Source: Taiwanofungus camphoratus
Taxonomy: Eukaryota; Basidiomycota; Agaricomycetes; Polyporales; Taiwanofungaceae
Direction of reading: 5' to 3'
Assembly: GCA_003999685.1 (NCBI GenBank)
Contig: CP021223.1
Span: 1,178,001-1,242,000, forward strand
DNA length: 64,000 nt
Part shown: positions 40,751-52,572 of the stretch, in pieces
Layout of the letters: each line of letters starts with the position of its first letter
Numbering within the stretch: position 1 is the stretch's first letter
The notes under the pieces: model-generated
Database searches by the model: none
What the model saw: only the letters and a program-made list of their open reading frames with translations
What the model was told of the DNA's origin: nothing
Position numbers and translations under genes: made by a program

Positions 40751-42130
40751 ATGCTATCCTCACCCGTCTTCCTATATACTTTTTCGCTCCTAAGTTGCGT
40801 ACATGCCGCGTCTCAAGCCATTTCTCCATCGGCCATCGCATCCCAGTATGCCCTTACGACTAGCACATCTCTACCCGCACCAACAGCGACCCTCTCGTCC
40901 TCGGACACCCAGATGTTCCTAAAGTCCTCCTGGTCGCTCAGCAACGGACGCATCATAGATGGCGGCGCCAACCTCGCCTTTGTGTCCGACCCCTTCCCTA
41001 ATAACTCCTCGTCCTCCGCGAACTCCTCCGTGCCTGTCCTGCAGGTCACCTATCCCGCGGGGAGCTATTCGCACGACACCGGTGGCGCACAGCTGTACGC
41101 GCTGTGGAACGCATCTCACGGCTCCGCCTTCAATTCGATGCTGCTCGCGTACGAGGTCGCGTTCGACGCAGACTGGGACTGGGTCAAAGGCGGGAAGCTC
41201 CCCGGCCTCCGCGGCGGGCCGGACATCGACGGCTGCGACGGCGGCTTGGCGGCGAACGGCTCAAGCTGCTTCAGCTCGCGGGTGATGTGGCGTACGGACG
41301 GGGAGGGTGAAGGTATATTCCTATGGCTGCTGTTTTTAACACACGGCATTGACGAGGAAGCATGATTTGCAGTATATGCGTACTTCCTCACGCCGGAGAG
41401 TCTATGCTCCGACTCGGATTTCATCTGCAAATCGGATGGCTACGGCACGAGCATCGACCGCGGCTCATTTAGCTTCGTCAGCGGGCAGTGCGTATTGCGT
41501 TCACTCATCCTCACTACACCATTTCTGACCTTGCACGGAATTGCCGAGCAGGTGGAATCGAATCACGCTGCTCGTGCGTCTCAATAATCCAGGTCACACG
41601 GCCAATGGGCAGGTCTCGCTGTAGTACGTCTACTTCCCCTATGTTGCAATTTTTTGTTTTTACCGAGAAATGCTCCATATTGTTTACGATGTTGTAGTTA
41701 CAACAACATACAAGCGCTAAACGAGGGCATCTTGCAGTGGCGTAACAGCTCCAACCTAAACATCGGCGGTCTGTTCTTGTCGTAAGCCTCTCTCCCTTTC
41801 GTACTTGCTCCAACTTATCGCGTGTGGTCACAATTTCCATTGCACATTAGAACATTCTTCGGAGGTGTGTTTCTTTCCCTACTCTCGGTGTGACATATTC
41901 ATATGATAACCACAATTCGTGCAGGGAATGATTCTTCTTGGGCGACGCCGCAGACCGTGCATGCCTATTTCCGCAACTTCCAAATGTGGGGCAGCTCCGC
42001 GCCATCGAACCTTTCTAGTACGACCGATGCATCTACCAATGCCGCCTTCGTTCTTGATGCGCGCTTGGCGCAAGTGGTGGTGACCGCAGGCCTTGCGATC
42101 ACATTGGTGATGGTTGCGGGCATATGTTGA
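40751..42130 (+). CDS. Secreted PL14-type polysaccharide lyase, possibly GPI-anchored
   Basis: Probable extracellular lyase acting on uronic-acid polysaccharides such as glucuronan. The N-terminus MLSSPVFLYTFSLLSCVHAA is a clean signal peptide. A Ser/Thr-rich linker follows, then VTYPAGSYSHDTGGAQLYAL, YEVAFDADWDWVKGGKLPGL and RGGPDIDGCDGG (the KGGKLPGL core is typical of PL14 and related lyases), SSRVMWRTDGEGE, AYFLTPESLCSDSDFICKSD, WNRITLLVRLNNPGHTANGQ and HAYFRNFQMWGSS. Many N-glycosylation sites (NSS, NAS, NGS). The last 25 residues are hydrophobic after a small-residue stretch (NAAFVLDARLAQVVVTAGLA), which would suit a GPI signal or a membrane anchor. At least four introns. Could be a wall-remodelling or plant-substrate enzyme. 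Confidence 0.82.
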
Positions 42131-42792
42131 GGATATCACGTATTTTAGTGTGCTGTAAGTTATTGCTAACCTTATTGGTGCGATGCCTGCTGTTGTGACC
42201 AGGATCAGATTGTTGTATTATATGTAGTAGGTCTGCAGTGTTGCGACCGGATAAATTTGGTTCTGTCGTCTTAAGTAGAACAAATATACCTACCTGCCTA
42301 CATGACTATGGTCTGAACGAAACTAGGTAATGCAGTTGTACTTGGGTAAGCTGATCGGTCTTTTTATGATCTTCAAGGTGGAAATGGCCATCAAGCAGTA
42401 CATTGAACTGGGTACAGTGGATGGCAGCAGCTCTCTGGTAAGACATGCCCTACAAGCACTTTGAAAAGAAGTTAAGGTCCGTTTGTCACGTGAAAGGCTT
42501 CAGCGACAGATAGTATGGCATAGAACACAACACGATTGTGGAATGGTATACTGATGCCTAGGGCACTTTGGATACAAAATTTGAAGGTCCAAGCACGACA
42601 GTAGATACTCAAGGAGCTACAACGAGATGTACGGGTGAACATTAGTACAGTCGTTCGGGAGAAGCGCCTACTGTTGGTTGTGAATGTAAAGGTGAACAAC
42701 TGAGAAACAGCAAGAGCTAAGTGCACCCACAGCGCAGTCTACTGGTATGTGGACGGAGGTGTACGTTTCCTATGTTCTGAGACCACCTTCGT
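42131..42792. other. Convergent spacer
   Basis: 662 bases between the 3' ends of the PL14 and MscS-type genes. One minus-strand 84-codon open stretch without motif. Nothing else. Confidence 0.5.
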
Positions 42793-45700
42793 TCAAGCGG
42801 AGGTGCTCCTGCTGGGCGAGGGCTTCATCTCGATCGCCTCGCCGGTTTCACGCTGAGGCGTAGGCATTGTCATGGCGGTCGGCATCGTGACCTCTGCCGG
42901 TCTGTCCTGCATTGTATTTGAAGGGTTTTGCGGCACTTGCGCTCTAGTGTACGCCTGCGGAAGATTGCCAACTTACTTTGGGGACGGGCAGTCAGAGAAG
43001 ACAGTGAATTACCTCGTCAGAATCATCAGCACCAAACACATCCTGCGATTCGTCGCCTGTCGGAAGCGACAAAGGCATCAGCTGCGCCCTGCAGGCCAAA
43101 GGAAACAACGCACGGATGATAGCCTCATTGTCGGTGAGCGTCCATTTACCCACCGGCGCTCGCATCTCCTGCATCTGGGTGGCAGGCTGCTCCTGACGCT
43201 CCTGCTGCTTGAGCTTGGCCAGTTTCTTCTTGTCTGCGTCCTCTATCATCTTCCAGGGCACCTCGGTGTACCTATCGGGGTCGGGGATTGCGTCAGGGTC
43301 ACCCTTCGGCCCGAACACTTTCGCCTTCTGCATCGCCTGCTTCAGCGCGGAAATCCACTTGTTGCGGCGCGTCGCTGTGAAAGCTTATGAGGAAGCGACA
43401 ATATTGTGGTACGGAAAAAAGCCTCACCCATCAAAGCGCCTTGCTGCCAGTTGCTCTTGTACTTGATATCCGCTCTGAGAGTCATCTTCTCTTGCGCGGG
43501 CATGTCTGCGGGAGAACGTCAGTAATCCTCACATAGTGGGCAATTTGCAACGTACCGGCTACGGAAATATCAAACATCGGGAAGTAGTCCCGCCTTTCGG
43601 ATTTAAGAAAGGCGATCATCAATTCGCGCAAGCGTTCCATGTCCTCAAAGGTTGTCCCATAAGCCTGGAGCGGCTTGTGAGCCAAACCAACTCGAACACC
43701 CGGACGATCGTACTCACCACGTCGAACTCGAAGGTTTCCGACATCTAGCCGGCCAGTAAGCAGCCTGTCTACCGTGTCCCTCAACCTGCCACATACCTGA
43801 GGGCTGCGCCTGATATTTTGTATGAACTGGATAGGGCGGCGACCGTCAGCTCCGGCGTCTCAACCATGCCGCGGCACAGGACGGGCTCACCATCGTGTTC
43901 AGGAGCGTGTGCGGGGCCTGCACGTAGCACGAGTTCCCGTCGAGCATGACGGTGGTGAGCAGGCGCATCTCCTTGACGGTGTAGTCGAGGTCGTTGATCC
44001 TGATCCTGTCCCCGACGTCGTACGGGTGCTTCACGAACAGGAAGATGATGCTCAGGAGCACCTCCTGGCAGCTGATGCCGATGAGCCACGACAGCCCTGC
44101 GCGGCGCGTCAGCTCGCTCAAGTAGCCGGGTTGTTGGGCACCCACCGAGTATGAACGTCCCCGCGCCCGTGATCAGAGTCGAGAGTTGCGCGTCCTACAA
44201 AGACGTGAAGTTGAGGACGCGCTGCGAGCTGACTAGCGGAAAAGATGTAATCACCAAAGCGACCGCGAGTATCAGGACGACGACACAGAGGTACACGCTC
44301 AGGAGGATGCTGTCCAGGCGGCCGACCGCACTGTCCAGGTCGTGCATCGAGTGCGTGATGGATTGCTGCTCGTGATGGATTTCCCTGTCCGGTTCCCGTC
44401 AGCCATGCCGAAGCGCCAGCGCGACAGACGCCCCACATACATGCACGCCATCTCGAGCTCGTCCCGCGTCGCGTCCCCGTTCATGTCCTTGTCGAAGATC
44501 GCGAACGCCGCCTCCGCCTCCTCCTGCGAGGAGAAGAACGGCGCGAGGTCGTTCACGGTGAGATAGTCTGCGCCGGGCTTGACAAACGAATAGAAGAGAC
44601 GGCGGGCGAGCTGGCGGCACAGAGTCAACGTAGGCGTAATGAAATGCTCTCTGGGAATGGACCAACCAAGCGCGACTTGTTGGACGACTCCAAAGCGGTC
44701 TTGATCACTGCCTGGGGGGAGTTGGGCTGCAGAACGGAGCTGCGGGCCACGTCAGCATGAGCGACAACCCAACACCTGTTCGGCGAGGAATCACCTTCCA
44801 GCGATCTCGGTCGCCACGTTACCCAGAATCGTGGTCGTGGTTGTAGCGGCGAACCGCATGCCCTGCAGGGCTTTCTTGAACAGCTTTCTGGGCTTCTTCT
44901 CCGCGCCCTTATTGATGTTCCCGTCATGGAGCGTGTCCGAGCGCCAGGGAATGTCGCTGGAGTGCCTATACAGCTTGACGAGCATCCGGATCGTGAACTT
45001 CTGTTCCGCGATGCGATCTGCACGGATGGAAGAAAGGGAGACGAGCACGGTCAGATCAGCCGCCCGCGCGCAGACCGAGGACACGCACCGGCATACGACC
45101 GCTCGTGGAAGTTCGCCGCGATCCACTGGATGGCGAACTTCTCCCCGAAGAGGATCGCCGCGCAGACGAAGAACACGAACAGCAGCCGCGACATGGTGTC
45201 CTCCGCCTGCGCGCTGCTCGCGCTGGTGCCCGGCTGCCGCCGCGTGTTGACGAGCGGCTGGAAGGATATCCATATGACGAGCGTCCAGGCGGTCAGTGCG
45301 ATGTACCTGTGCGAGACGACGCAACGTCATATGAGAGGCAAAAGGAAGTTGTTTGTCGGACGGACCTCTCGAGTGCGAGGAGCCAGTCGATGTATTTCCG
45401 GGCGCCGACAGCGACGACGCCGAGCGTCGCGCGGGCGATGTGCGGGAGCACCATACTATCATCGGGTGGTTGGTGACGTCTCCTGGAAGGACTTTCCGTG
45501 CAGCTGTCACTCACCTACAGGCCAACGCGACCCACCATCCTGAGGTACCGTGACTATCGGTCACGAGAACGGAGCTATAGAGAGGGGGAATACGGCGTAC
45601 CACACCAAACGACGGTGAGCCAGATGCTCCACCAGATCAGTTTTGTGCCCCATATCTGGCAGCGGAAATAAGAACGGGATGTGGTACCAACGACAGACAG

Positions 45701-46326
45701 TCCTACCGTTGTGTCCTTGAACGTAGTCAGTCCGAGAATGCCGGGAATCCAGACGAGGCCTAGGACGGGGAGAATGTAGATGGTCCAGCGGGTGACGATC
45801 GACACATCGATCAGATAGTTGTATAGCCTCGAGAACTAGAAACGCGATGTCAGTCCGCGGTGCTCGAGAAACAGGAGGCAGGACCGACGGTGTTTTTAGG
45901 CACGTCGCCCTCGGCGAAGGCGAGGTGGTCCTGGCTCGCACGCCGCGGATCGAACTCCACGAAGGAGTGCTCGAAGCGCCTGACGCCACCGAGGAGGTCC
46001 CAGCTCGAGGCTCTATGTCTATGGCCGAACTGTGAATTTGCGGGGGTCGGGGTCGGGGGCTGGGTCGGGGGCTGGGACTGGGGCATGCCAGGATAGGCTG
46101 GGGCGGGCTGGTCGGGGTTGTAGGGAGCGTATTCCCGCGGCTTTGGCTCGTGCAGGATGCCGACCTGCCTGCTCTTTTTTGGGCGATGCTCCAGCCATGA
46201 GTGGTTCCGCTGCGAGGGCAGCAGGGGGGAGGACGGAGCGTCGGGGTGCGGGGAGGAGCGCGGGCGCGAGGACATTGAGTCTGCGCGCTCACTTATCGGT
46301 GGTCCTGGAGTGCTCGAGCCAGACAT
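42793..46326 (-). CDS. MscS-type mechanosensitive channel with EF-hand (Msy1/Msy2-like)
   Basis: Large channel protein, many exons, start MSGSSTPGPPISERADS at 46326. Disordered Pro/Ser-rich cytosolic N-terminus; conserved lead-in HRHRASSWDLLGGVRRFEHS; hydrophobic segments around 45.1-45.8 kb (IYILPVLGLVWIPGILGLTT, GTKLIWWSIWLTVVWCG). Then an EF-hand with loop DKDMNGDATRDE (near 44490), the MscS pore and beta region SWLIGISCQEVLLSIIFLFV with VKHPYDVGDRIRINDLDYTV (43.95-44.1 kb), and a long cytosolic C-terminus with a Lys/Glu-rich helix ending SPSRSTSA at 42793. The EF-hand directly before the MscS pore is the layout of fission yeast Msy1 and Msy2, ER channels that respond to hypo-osmotic shock with Ca2+ changes. 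Location and role here are inferred from that family. Confidence 0.9.
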
Positions 46327-47171
46327 CAGGACAATTAGTACTAAAGTAAGCGCCTAGAAGTGAGTGAGATAACTGGATGAAAGTAAACGTTGTGAGAACA
46401 AGAATTTTTAAAAAAATAAACAGAACGGAGGGGGCTCACGACGATTTCTGCGCCCAGGACCAGCAGGGACACAGAAGCTTGCAGCAGAGATGATGATGGT
46501 CTAAAGCACACAAGGGAGAACTGGGGTTCTGCATTGTTTTGCGCTCAACCCGGGCTAAATGATGACCGACAAATATGGAAATCCGCCATGACAGCTAGTC
46601 ATGTGACACGATCACCTCTGACGTCGTCACCCCCGTAACGTTACCAACCGTGACATTGTAACAGCCCGTACCCATACACTGGTCGCACAAGGGCTGACTG
46701 GTGTGCGACTGTTCTACGACACGTATTCAGCACGCCCCCAAGTTGGCACTTAGGGGTCTCGACCAACCAAATTTTCAGCATTTGCGAAAGCCATGCTTTT
46801 GACCAATCAGAAGCGACTGCCGACTTGGGGGAGATATTATTCACCCACCCAAGAAAATTGGCAAGTTATGCAATTTTGGTACCAAAAACGTGACAAAGGC
46901 CGACTTTCATTTTTTTTACAGAGCATGACGTAGCTCCACTGCGGCCGCCGGCCCACGCGCGTTACCAAATTCCCATGCCGCGAGACGCACGCAGACAAAT
47001 TCACTCCAGTCCAATCCAGCCGTGGCGTGGAGAACGACCGACTCAATAGTGTATGCAATTAGCGCGAACGGTATACGTAGGTTTCCAAATAGCCCAAAAC
47101 ACACGGCAAATCAATAAAGAAGGTCGAATAGCGGTGGTCACTGGTCACTGGTCAGGCCCTATCTGTATCCA
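46327..47171. other. Upstream region of the MscS-type gene
   Basis: 845 bases between TLG2's 3' end and the MscS-type gene's start (both minus strand). It holds an imperfect inverted repeat (46735-46748 with 46818-46831, 13 of 14 positions complementary) and a CCAAT-like GACCAATCAG at 46801. No coding potential. Confidence 0.5.
46735..46831. repeat. Imperfect inverted repeat, arms 14 bases, 69-base loop
   Basis: CCCCCAAGTTGGCA pairs with TGCCGACTTGGGGG at one mismatch. It sits about 400-500 bases upstream of the MscS-type gene with a CCAAT-like site inside the loop. Could be a paired regulatory site, a small MITE remnant or chance. Confidence 0.45.
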
Positions 47172-48796
47172 TCATCTGAATGGCCGGCGGCGCAGCAGCA
47201 GCCTTGGCGCCGCACCCAGCACTGGGCTGCCGGCGCGTATCAGCGGAGACGCGATGGCAGCTGAGGGGTCAGCAGGCGCGGATGACGGCGGAGGCGGCGA
47301 CGCGTGGCGCCGTATCTTGATGATGAGCGCGACGATAAGACCAAAGATGATCAGCAGCAGCAGCAGCACACACGTCCTCCTCCCCGTGTTCTTCTGGTAC
47401 CTGAGCAGAAGGACAGACGGTGTCAATAAGATGCAGCGCGCGAGACAAGTCGTCATCTGTGCTTAATAGCAAAAGTGACTCGCCTCGTGGCGACGTCCAG
47501 CTCCTTGACGGCCTCCTGCACCTGCACGGCCGTCTGCTCAATGTTGTACTCGACGCTGTCCAGGAGCGTGCCCTGGTCGATGACCATCGCAGACAGGTCC
47601 TTGAACAGTTCAGCCAGCTGCGCAATCGACTTGGCGATCTCCGTCAGCTCACGATCGCGTCTGCGCAGATCAACGTCGCCCGTCAGCGTGGCCTGTGCCA
47701 CTGCGAAATTCCGCGACTAGAGAAGAACAAAGCGGGCAGATCAGCGGGCTGTCCGTGAGTATCGCCGAAAAGGGCCCGCGCGATGCGGGGGGGGATGACG
47801 CACAGCAGCGGCGGCCTCGACGTCTTCGTCCACGGCAGTGAGGCCCTCCGACCCCCTGGACGAGACGGTGCCCGAAGCGATGAGCAGATCCTGGTTCTTG
47901 ATCGCGTGGCCCTGCAATTCTGCGACACGCGGTGAGTATCCGCGCTGGCGCCCGCGGCGCAATTCAGCGAGAGGGACACGCGCACTGACTTTCCATGTAT
48001 ACCCGCTGTTTCTTGCGGAAGGTGGCGCTGAGCTGCTGCACCTTGGCCGCGAGACCGCGCTGCACGTTCTGCGCGGCGAGGTCTTGATGGTGTGACCGGC
48101 CTGAATGGGCAGGAGGGAACGAGTGGGCCGGCGCGGCGCCTATCCGCTGTATGAGGGCATGGCACTGGCGGAAGTCCTGCCCGGCGAGGGGATGAGCACG
48201 CGTGCACCGGTGCTGCTGCGGACACAGCATTGAGTCCGCCGAGCACATACAGTACGTACCTTTGTGATGTCGGTCGTCGCGGCCTCGATCTCCCTTTCCT
48301 CTGCGGACCGGTCCGAGAAGCCGGGGAGGACGTGCTTCGCGTGCAGTCTGTCGAGGGCGGTGACTGGCAACCATTGAGTCAAGAGTCAATTGAGTCGGAT
48401 GAGATGGATACGGTGGGGCCCACGAGGGGGCGTGCGGGCGGTCGGAAATGAAACATACTTTTAGCCTGTGTGCCGGCGAGTATCTCCTCCACCTGGTCTG
48501 CAAGGTCGACCCTGGGGGCAATCGATGAGCCCGAGATGTCAATTTCTTGCTGGCATGCCATCGGATGCCGGCCGGGAAAGGCAAGCTCACCATTTGGGGG
48601 GCAGCTCTGCGTCTATGGATACGTGTGCGGGGTCGTCGTGGGTGATGAGGTGCTCCTGCTCGTCGGCGTCGTGGGCGGGGTCGTCGTAGCTGGTGAAGGC
48701 GCGGGTGCGGCGGAAGCGCGAGGAGCCTGCACGGGAGTCTCTGTAGGAGATGAAGAGGAGGGTGCGTGAGCGCGTCGACGGGGGACTCGAAGACAT
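47172..48796 (-). CDS. TLG2: Qa-SNARE, Tlg2/syntaxin-16 type
   Basis: t-SNARE for endosome-to-trans-Golgi traffic. Start at 48796 gives MSSSPSTRSRTLLFISYRDS, the TRTxLFxxYRxS lead typical of Tlg2/STX16. Following pieces: VDLADQVEEILAG, an Habc-like helical region (LHAKHVLPGFSD, QLSATFRKKQRVYME), then the SNARE helix RRDRELTEIAKSIAQLAELF continuing KDLSAMVIDQGTLLDSVEYN with the zero-layer Gln in IDQGT. One membrane segment TCVLLLLLIIFGLIVALII follows. After the membrane there is an extra lumenal tail of about 45 residues rich in Pro, Ala, Ser and Arg, ending LLLRRRPFR. Yeast Tlg2 also continues past its membrane segment, so this is not unique. Several introns; upstream GC-rich frames on the same strand are shadows. 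Confidence 0.9.
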
Positions 48797-49359
48797 GTGT
48801 GGGCAGCGAGTCGCAGCGAGTGACCGTGGGCGGGTGCCATGCCGCTGTTTGTGTGGCGTCGGCGCAGGGGAGAATATGCTCAGATTGGGTGTCCGATGAG
48901 GGCGGAGCGCCAATGGGTGGCACAGAGGCGATCGGAGGTGAGGCTGAGCACGTTCTCCGCGCGGTCTCGCCGGGGCTGATGCACGCACACATGAGGCTGA
49001 ACTGGCCACTCGTCTCCTATCGCTATTGATCACCCGCCCTCCTGGCTTTGCAACGACTGATTTCTTATCAATCGCAGCCCGGATCAGCAGCCAGCTCTCC
49101 TGCCCGTCTTGTGACCAGGGCCTTTTTTCTCTCTGCGCGACGCTCGAGCTCGCCTCCCGATCAACTATAAAGGCCTCTTCTGCCCGCGCCTTCATGATCA
49201 ACCGTCGTCCCGTTCCTGTCTCGTGTTCCCGCTATCGCTGACCTTTTTCCCTCGACCGCAATAAACTCTGCTTCCGCTACCGTAAGCCCCTCTTCCGCCC
49301 CCTTCTCGCACGGATCGTGATCTCTGTCGCCCTTTAGGCTCTGCCATCGCCATCTCAAG
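48797..49359. other. Divergent promoter region, TLG2 and Cys-rich microprotein gene
   Basis: 563 bases; includes a TATA-like ACTATAAAGG near 49164, about 195 bases before the microprotein's ATG. Confidence 0.45.
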
Positions 49360-49822
49360 ATGTGCAATCTCATAACGTCCGTCGCCGTCCCTTGCTCTGT
49401 CGCCGCCCGCGCTGACCCCACCTGCACAGCGAGGGCACAAAGTACGGGTGCGGGGTACGCTGAGCGTCTACCGTGTCCGTCCCCCACCATCCTCACTGAC
49501 GTCGTCGTGCCCGCCAGCACTATATCATCGTGAGCGATCCCTCCCTCTGCCCGTCCGCGCACGCACTCACGTCGTCCCCAGGAGCGCAAGACGGGCAAGA
49601 TCGACTGCAACAACCCGTACTGCACCTTTTCCGTCCGACACCGCAATCCGTGCGTCAACTGCACGTGCGAAAGAGTGCGTGGCGCCATGATCCGCGTCCT
49701 GTTGGCGCTGACCCCCTCCGTTTCAGTTCTACGGGCCGGACGCTAAGGAGACCGTCCTCGCCGTCCGTCCCGAGTTCTGTCCCGAGTGCAAACCCTGGTA
49801 CCAAGCCAACAGGACTCGGTAG
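49360..49822 (+). CDS. Cys-rich microprotein, 80 residues, five tiny exons
   Basis: Five exons (49360-49376, 49430-49454, 49518-49529, 49582-49674, 49727-49822) total 243 bases, exactly 81 codons with TAG. All four introns are GT..AG and 50-63 bases. The product begins MCNLITEGTKYGCGHYIIER and contains nine Cys, at residues 2, 13, 27, 32, 42, 45, 47, 67 and 70, with CxHx, C-x2-C-x-C and C-x2-C groupings that suggest zinc binding. There is no signal peptide or membrane segment. The pattern MCxxxxEGxxxGCGH, then DCxxxxC, then RPxxCxxC recurs, in my recollection, in small uncharacterised proteins widespread in Agaricomycetes. Function unknown. Exon 3 is a 12-nt microexon encoding HYII. Confidence 0.72.
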
Positions 49823-50051
49823 CCCCCCCCGCGTCCTCGTCTCCCGTCCTCAGCACACCTATATCCTAATTCTGCCTATTCGCATTGTATGGTCGTCTCG
49901 CCTTCATCCTGATGGGCTGTATCGTTGCCGTTGATCCGTCACCGCTGTCACCACATCGTTGTTCATCGCAATCCACTGTACATTATAATTTACACGCTAT
50001 TAATAACATTATCGGATTACGCCCGGCGCACGCACACCCTAACTGTATGAG

Positions 50052-52072
50052 CTACCACTTGACCGCGAGCCCAACGACCTCGCTTTCTACCGCTCTGTAC
50101 TGTGTGCGGAACAGCTTTCGTCGCCGTGCCTCGGCCTCGTCGTCCATTTCGACCGCCCAGTGCCCCTTGGCGCCGTCCAAGGCCTGCGGCCGACACAGCT
50201 CGAACAAGACCTTGAGCGCGAGACGATCTGCACTGCCAGTCTCCCCAACGTCATTCACGCAACCATCCAGGGCGGGCATCTGAGGCGGGGGCGACGGTGG
50301 GGGCGTGGGCAGCCCGCGCCAGTACGCCTCTTCGACCTTCCTCGTCCACTCCTTGTCGCCCCACTTCGCGCCGGGCCCCGGGAGCGCGCCGTCCTCCTCG
50401 GTCTTCACGCCGCTCTCCGCCCAGTCCCGCTCGTACCCCTCCTCGTCCACCGCCTTCTGCGTCGCCAGGGCGTGCGCCGGCGGCTTGAGCTGGCCGCCGC
50501 CGTTCACGCACCCGCCGGGGCACGCCATTACCTCCACGTAGTCGTAGCCCGTCTCCACGCCCGTGCCAGCGCCAGCGTCGCTCCCCCTCGCCCCCCCGCG
50601 CGCCCGCCCCCGCACGCGCGCCATCCGCCCCGCGGCCCCGCGCCCGACCTGCACGCCCGCGTCGCGCCCGACGCGCCGCACCACGTTCTGCAGGTTGCGG
50701 AACCCGTAGCACTTGGCGCCGCGGAACACGGGCGCGCGCGTGTCGCGCTCCGCGAGGGTGTGCTCCTCGTAGTCCGGCGTGCGCACCGTGCGCACCGAGA
50801 GCGCGAGCGCGGGCGCGGGCGCGGGTGCGCGGAGCGCCGAGATAAGCGAGTGCAGATACGATCCGGAGCTCGTGCCCGCGTGCGCTATCAGCGCGGGCAA
50901 CCCAATCTCGCGCGCATCTCGGGTCCGCGGCGGTGCGTCGTCTTCGCAATCGACGGGCACCGACAGGTCCCAGCGCTTCTCGCGCATCAGCCGCTCGAGC
51001 TCGCCCGTCGTGAGCACGCAGTCGACGTCCCGCGTGGCGTACACGTCGTTGTAAAAGTCCTGCCGCGACGCCTCGAGCTTCTTGTCGTAGCACGGCATGA
51101 CCGTGACGTGGTATATCTGGTCAGGCCTGTCCCGGGCATCAGATAGCCGGACCTGGCGGGATACGCGGACGGCACGTACCTCTTGTGCCACTTGGGGCCC
51201 ATCCACTCTTTGACCAGCGTGCCCATGACCTGCTGCGGGCTCTTGGTGCAGCTGATGAACGGCAGCATCTCCGGGTGCGTCTTCTCGGCATAGCATATCC
51301 AGCCGGGGCAGGCGCTCGCCAGCATCGGCAGCCTGCCCTCGCCGCGCCTGCGCTCGGAGAACTCCTTTGCGTGCTCGAGCAGCGCGATATGGCGCGCGAA
51401 CGTCGTGTCGAACACGTGTGCGAAGCCGAGCGTCCGTGTGCAGAAGACCTCGACCCGCCGGAGGATGCGCGCCAGGCTGACGGGCCGCGCGCTGCTGGAG
51501 GAGACGGACGCCGCGAGGGACGCGAGGCTCTGCGGCGCGATGGACAGCACGGGCGTCTTGTGCGCTGGCGACGGCGGCTGCGGGTTGTTCGCGAGGAAGT
51601 TCAGGACCTCCGTGTGGGATTGCAGCGTGATCAGGACTGACTCGGCCGATGTGATGCAGCCGCTGGGCGCGCATGAGCTTCGCGCGGTGTCTGTTCTTTT
51701 CAGGGTGACGTACCTACATGCCAAACAATCGTTCAGGCTGATTTGTGCCGTCTCGAGCTTCTTTCCTGACTTGGTGGATGCCGTTCCGTTCACCGAGACC
51801 TCGTAGTAGGATCCGCTGGAGTCCACTTGTATTTGCGTCTAATAGCGCGATCAATCAGAAAGCAATAATTGCGAATCAAGGAACTGTACCAACGGAGGCT
51901 GCACCGGGGTCCAAAGGGTCAGTCTTGTTCGTCTGCTCGACAGGCTTGATGCATGCTTGCGAAGGAGTGAGAAAGTCGTTAAGATCGGTCAGAGTCTACC
52001 GCACACGAGTGAGCAGATTATCCCCAGTCACGACAAGCGGGACGCACATACCAAAGCACCAGAGAAAGCCAT
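50052..52072 (-). CDS. NAR1: Cytosolic Fe-S cluster assembly factor Nar1 (hydrogenase-like)
   Basis: Component of the cytosolic iron-sulfur assembly (CIA) machinery that links the early scaffold to the targeting complex. Start MAFSGAL at 52072. N-terminal cluster ligands: a Cys in SQACIKPVE and LNDCLACSGCITSAE (CxxCxxC, completed across an intron near 51700). Hydrogenase-like core motifs: LSIAPQSLASLAAS, LASACPGWICYAEKTHPEML, TKSPQQVMGTLVK, VMPCYDKKLEASR, DVDCVLTTGELERL and EVMACPGGCVNGGGQ, which together supply the second set of Cys ligands. The region after PVFRGAKCYGFRNLQNVVRR holds a Gly/Arg-rich insert of about 45 residues that looks lineage-specific. Most of it is one long, very GC-rich exon, which creates long spurious antisense frames. 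Stop TAG at 50052. Confidence 0.95.
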
Positions 52073-52572
52073 CTTGGCAAAACACGAGAAGAAACAGACC
52101 GAGTCAAATGTCAATTAGCTGCAAGTTTCTGTGAGTATGACAAATGAGAGAATAACAGCCACCTCACATGACTTCTTCCGCATAAGGCAATTCCTCAAGA
52201 CCAATCCTGGACTCGCCATTCCTCCCTCGAGGAATAAGACAGTCGCCTGAAAGCTTTTCCATTCAACGGCAAAAATTTATTCCTATGTCTACATTCCGTC
52301 ATCCATGCATTACAACACGTACAGACAATCCCATAGCTACAGTACAACAAGATGGTGGCAACGAGGTTTCGCAGAAGTACAGTAATGCTACACGGCAGCG
52401 TGCCCACACAGCTGCCCAGAGGGGGGAGGAGAAACGAAGGGGATAAGAATATGCAAAAAAGTACACGACGACCACGCCGCACATCAACCAAGCCAATTGC
52501 ACAACAGCGCACCTGCACACCTGCGCGCCCGGACCCACCCCGCGCAGCGACACACACACCCGGGCTCGCTGC
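52073..52572. other. Spacer between NAR1 and the disordered-protein gene
   Basis: 500 bases containing the NAR1 promoter and the downstream gene's 3' UTR, noticeably less GC-rich than either gene. Nothing distinctive. Confidence 0.45.

Noticed and set aside
47964-48992. 342-codon minus-strand open frame over TLG2
   Set aside because: Different frame from the TLG2 exons; runs through several of its introns and has no domain.
50160-51146. 328-codon plus-strand open frame
   Set aside because: Antisense shadow of the NAR1 main exon, caused by extreme GC content; Arg/Leu/Pro-only composition and no motif.
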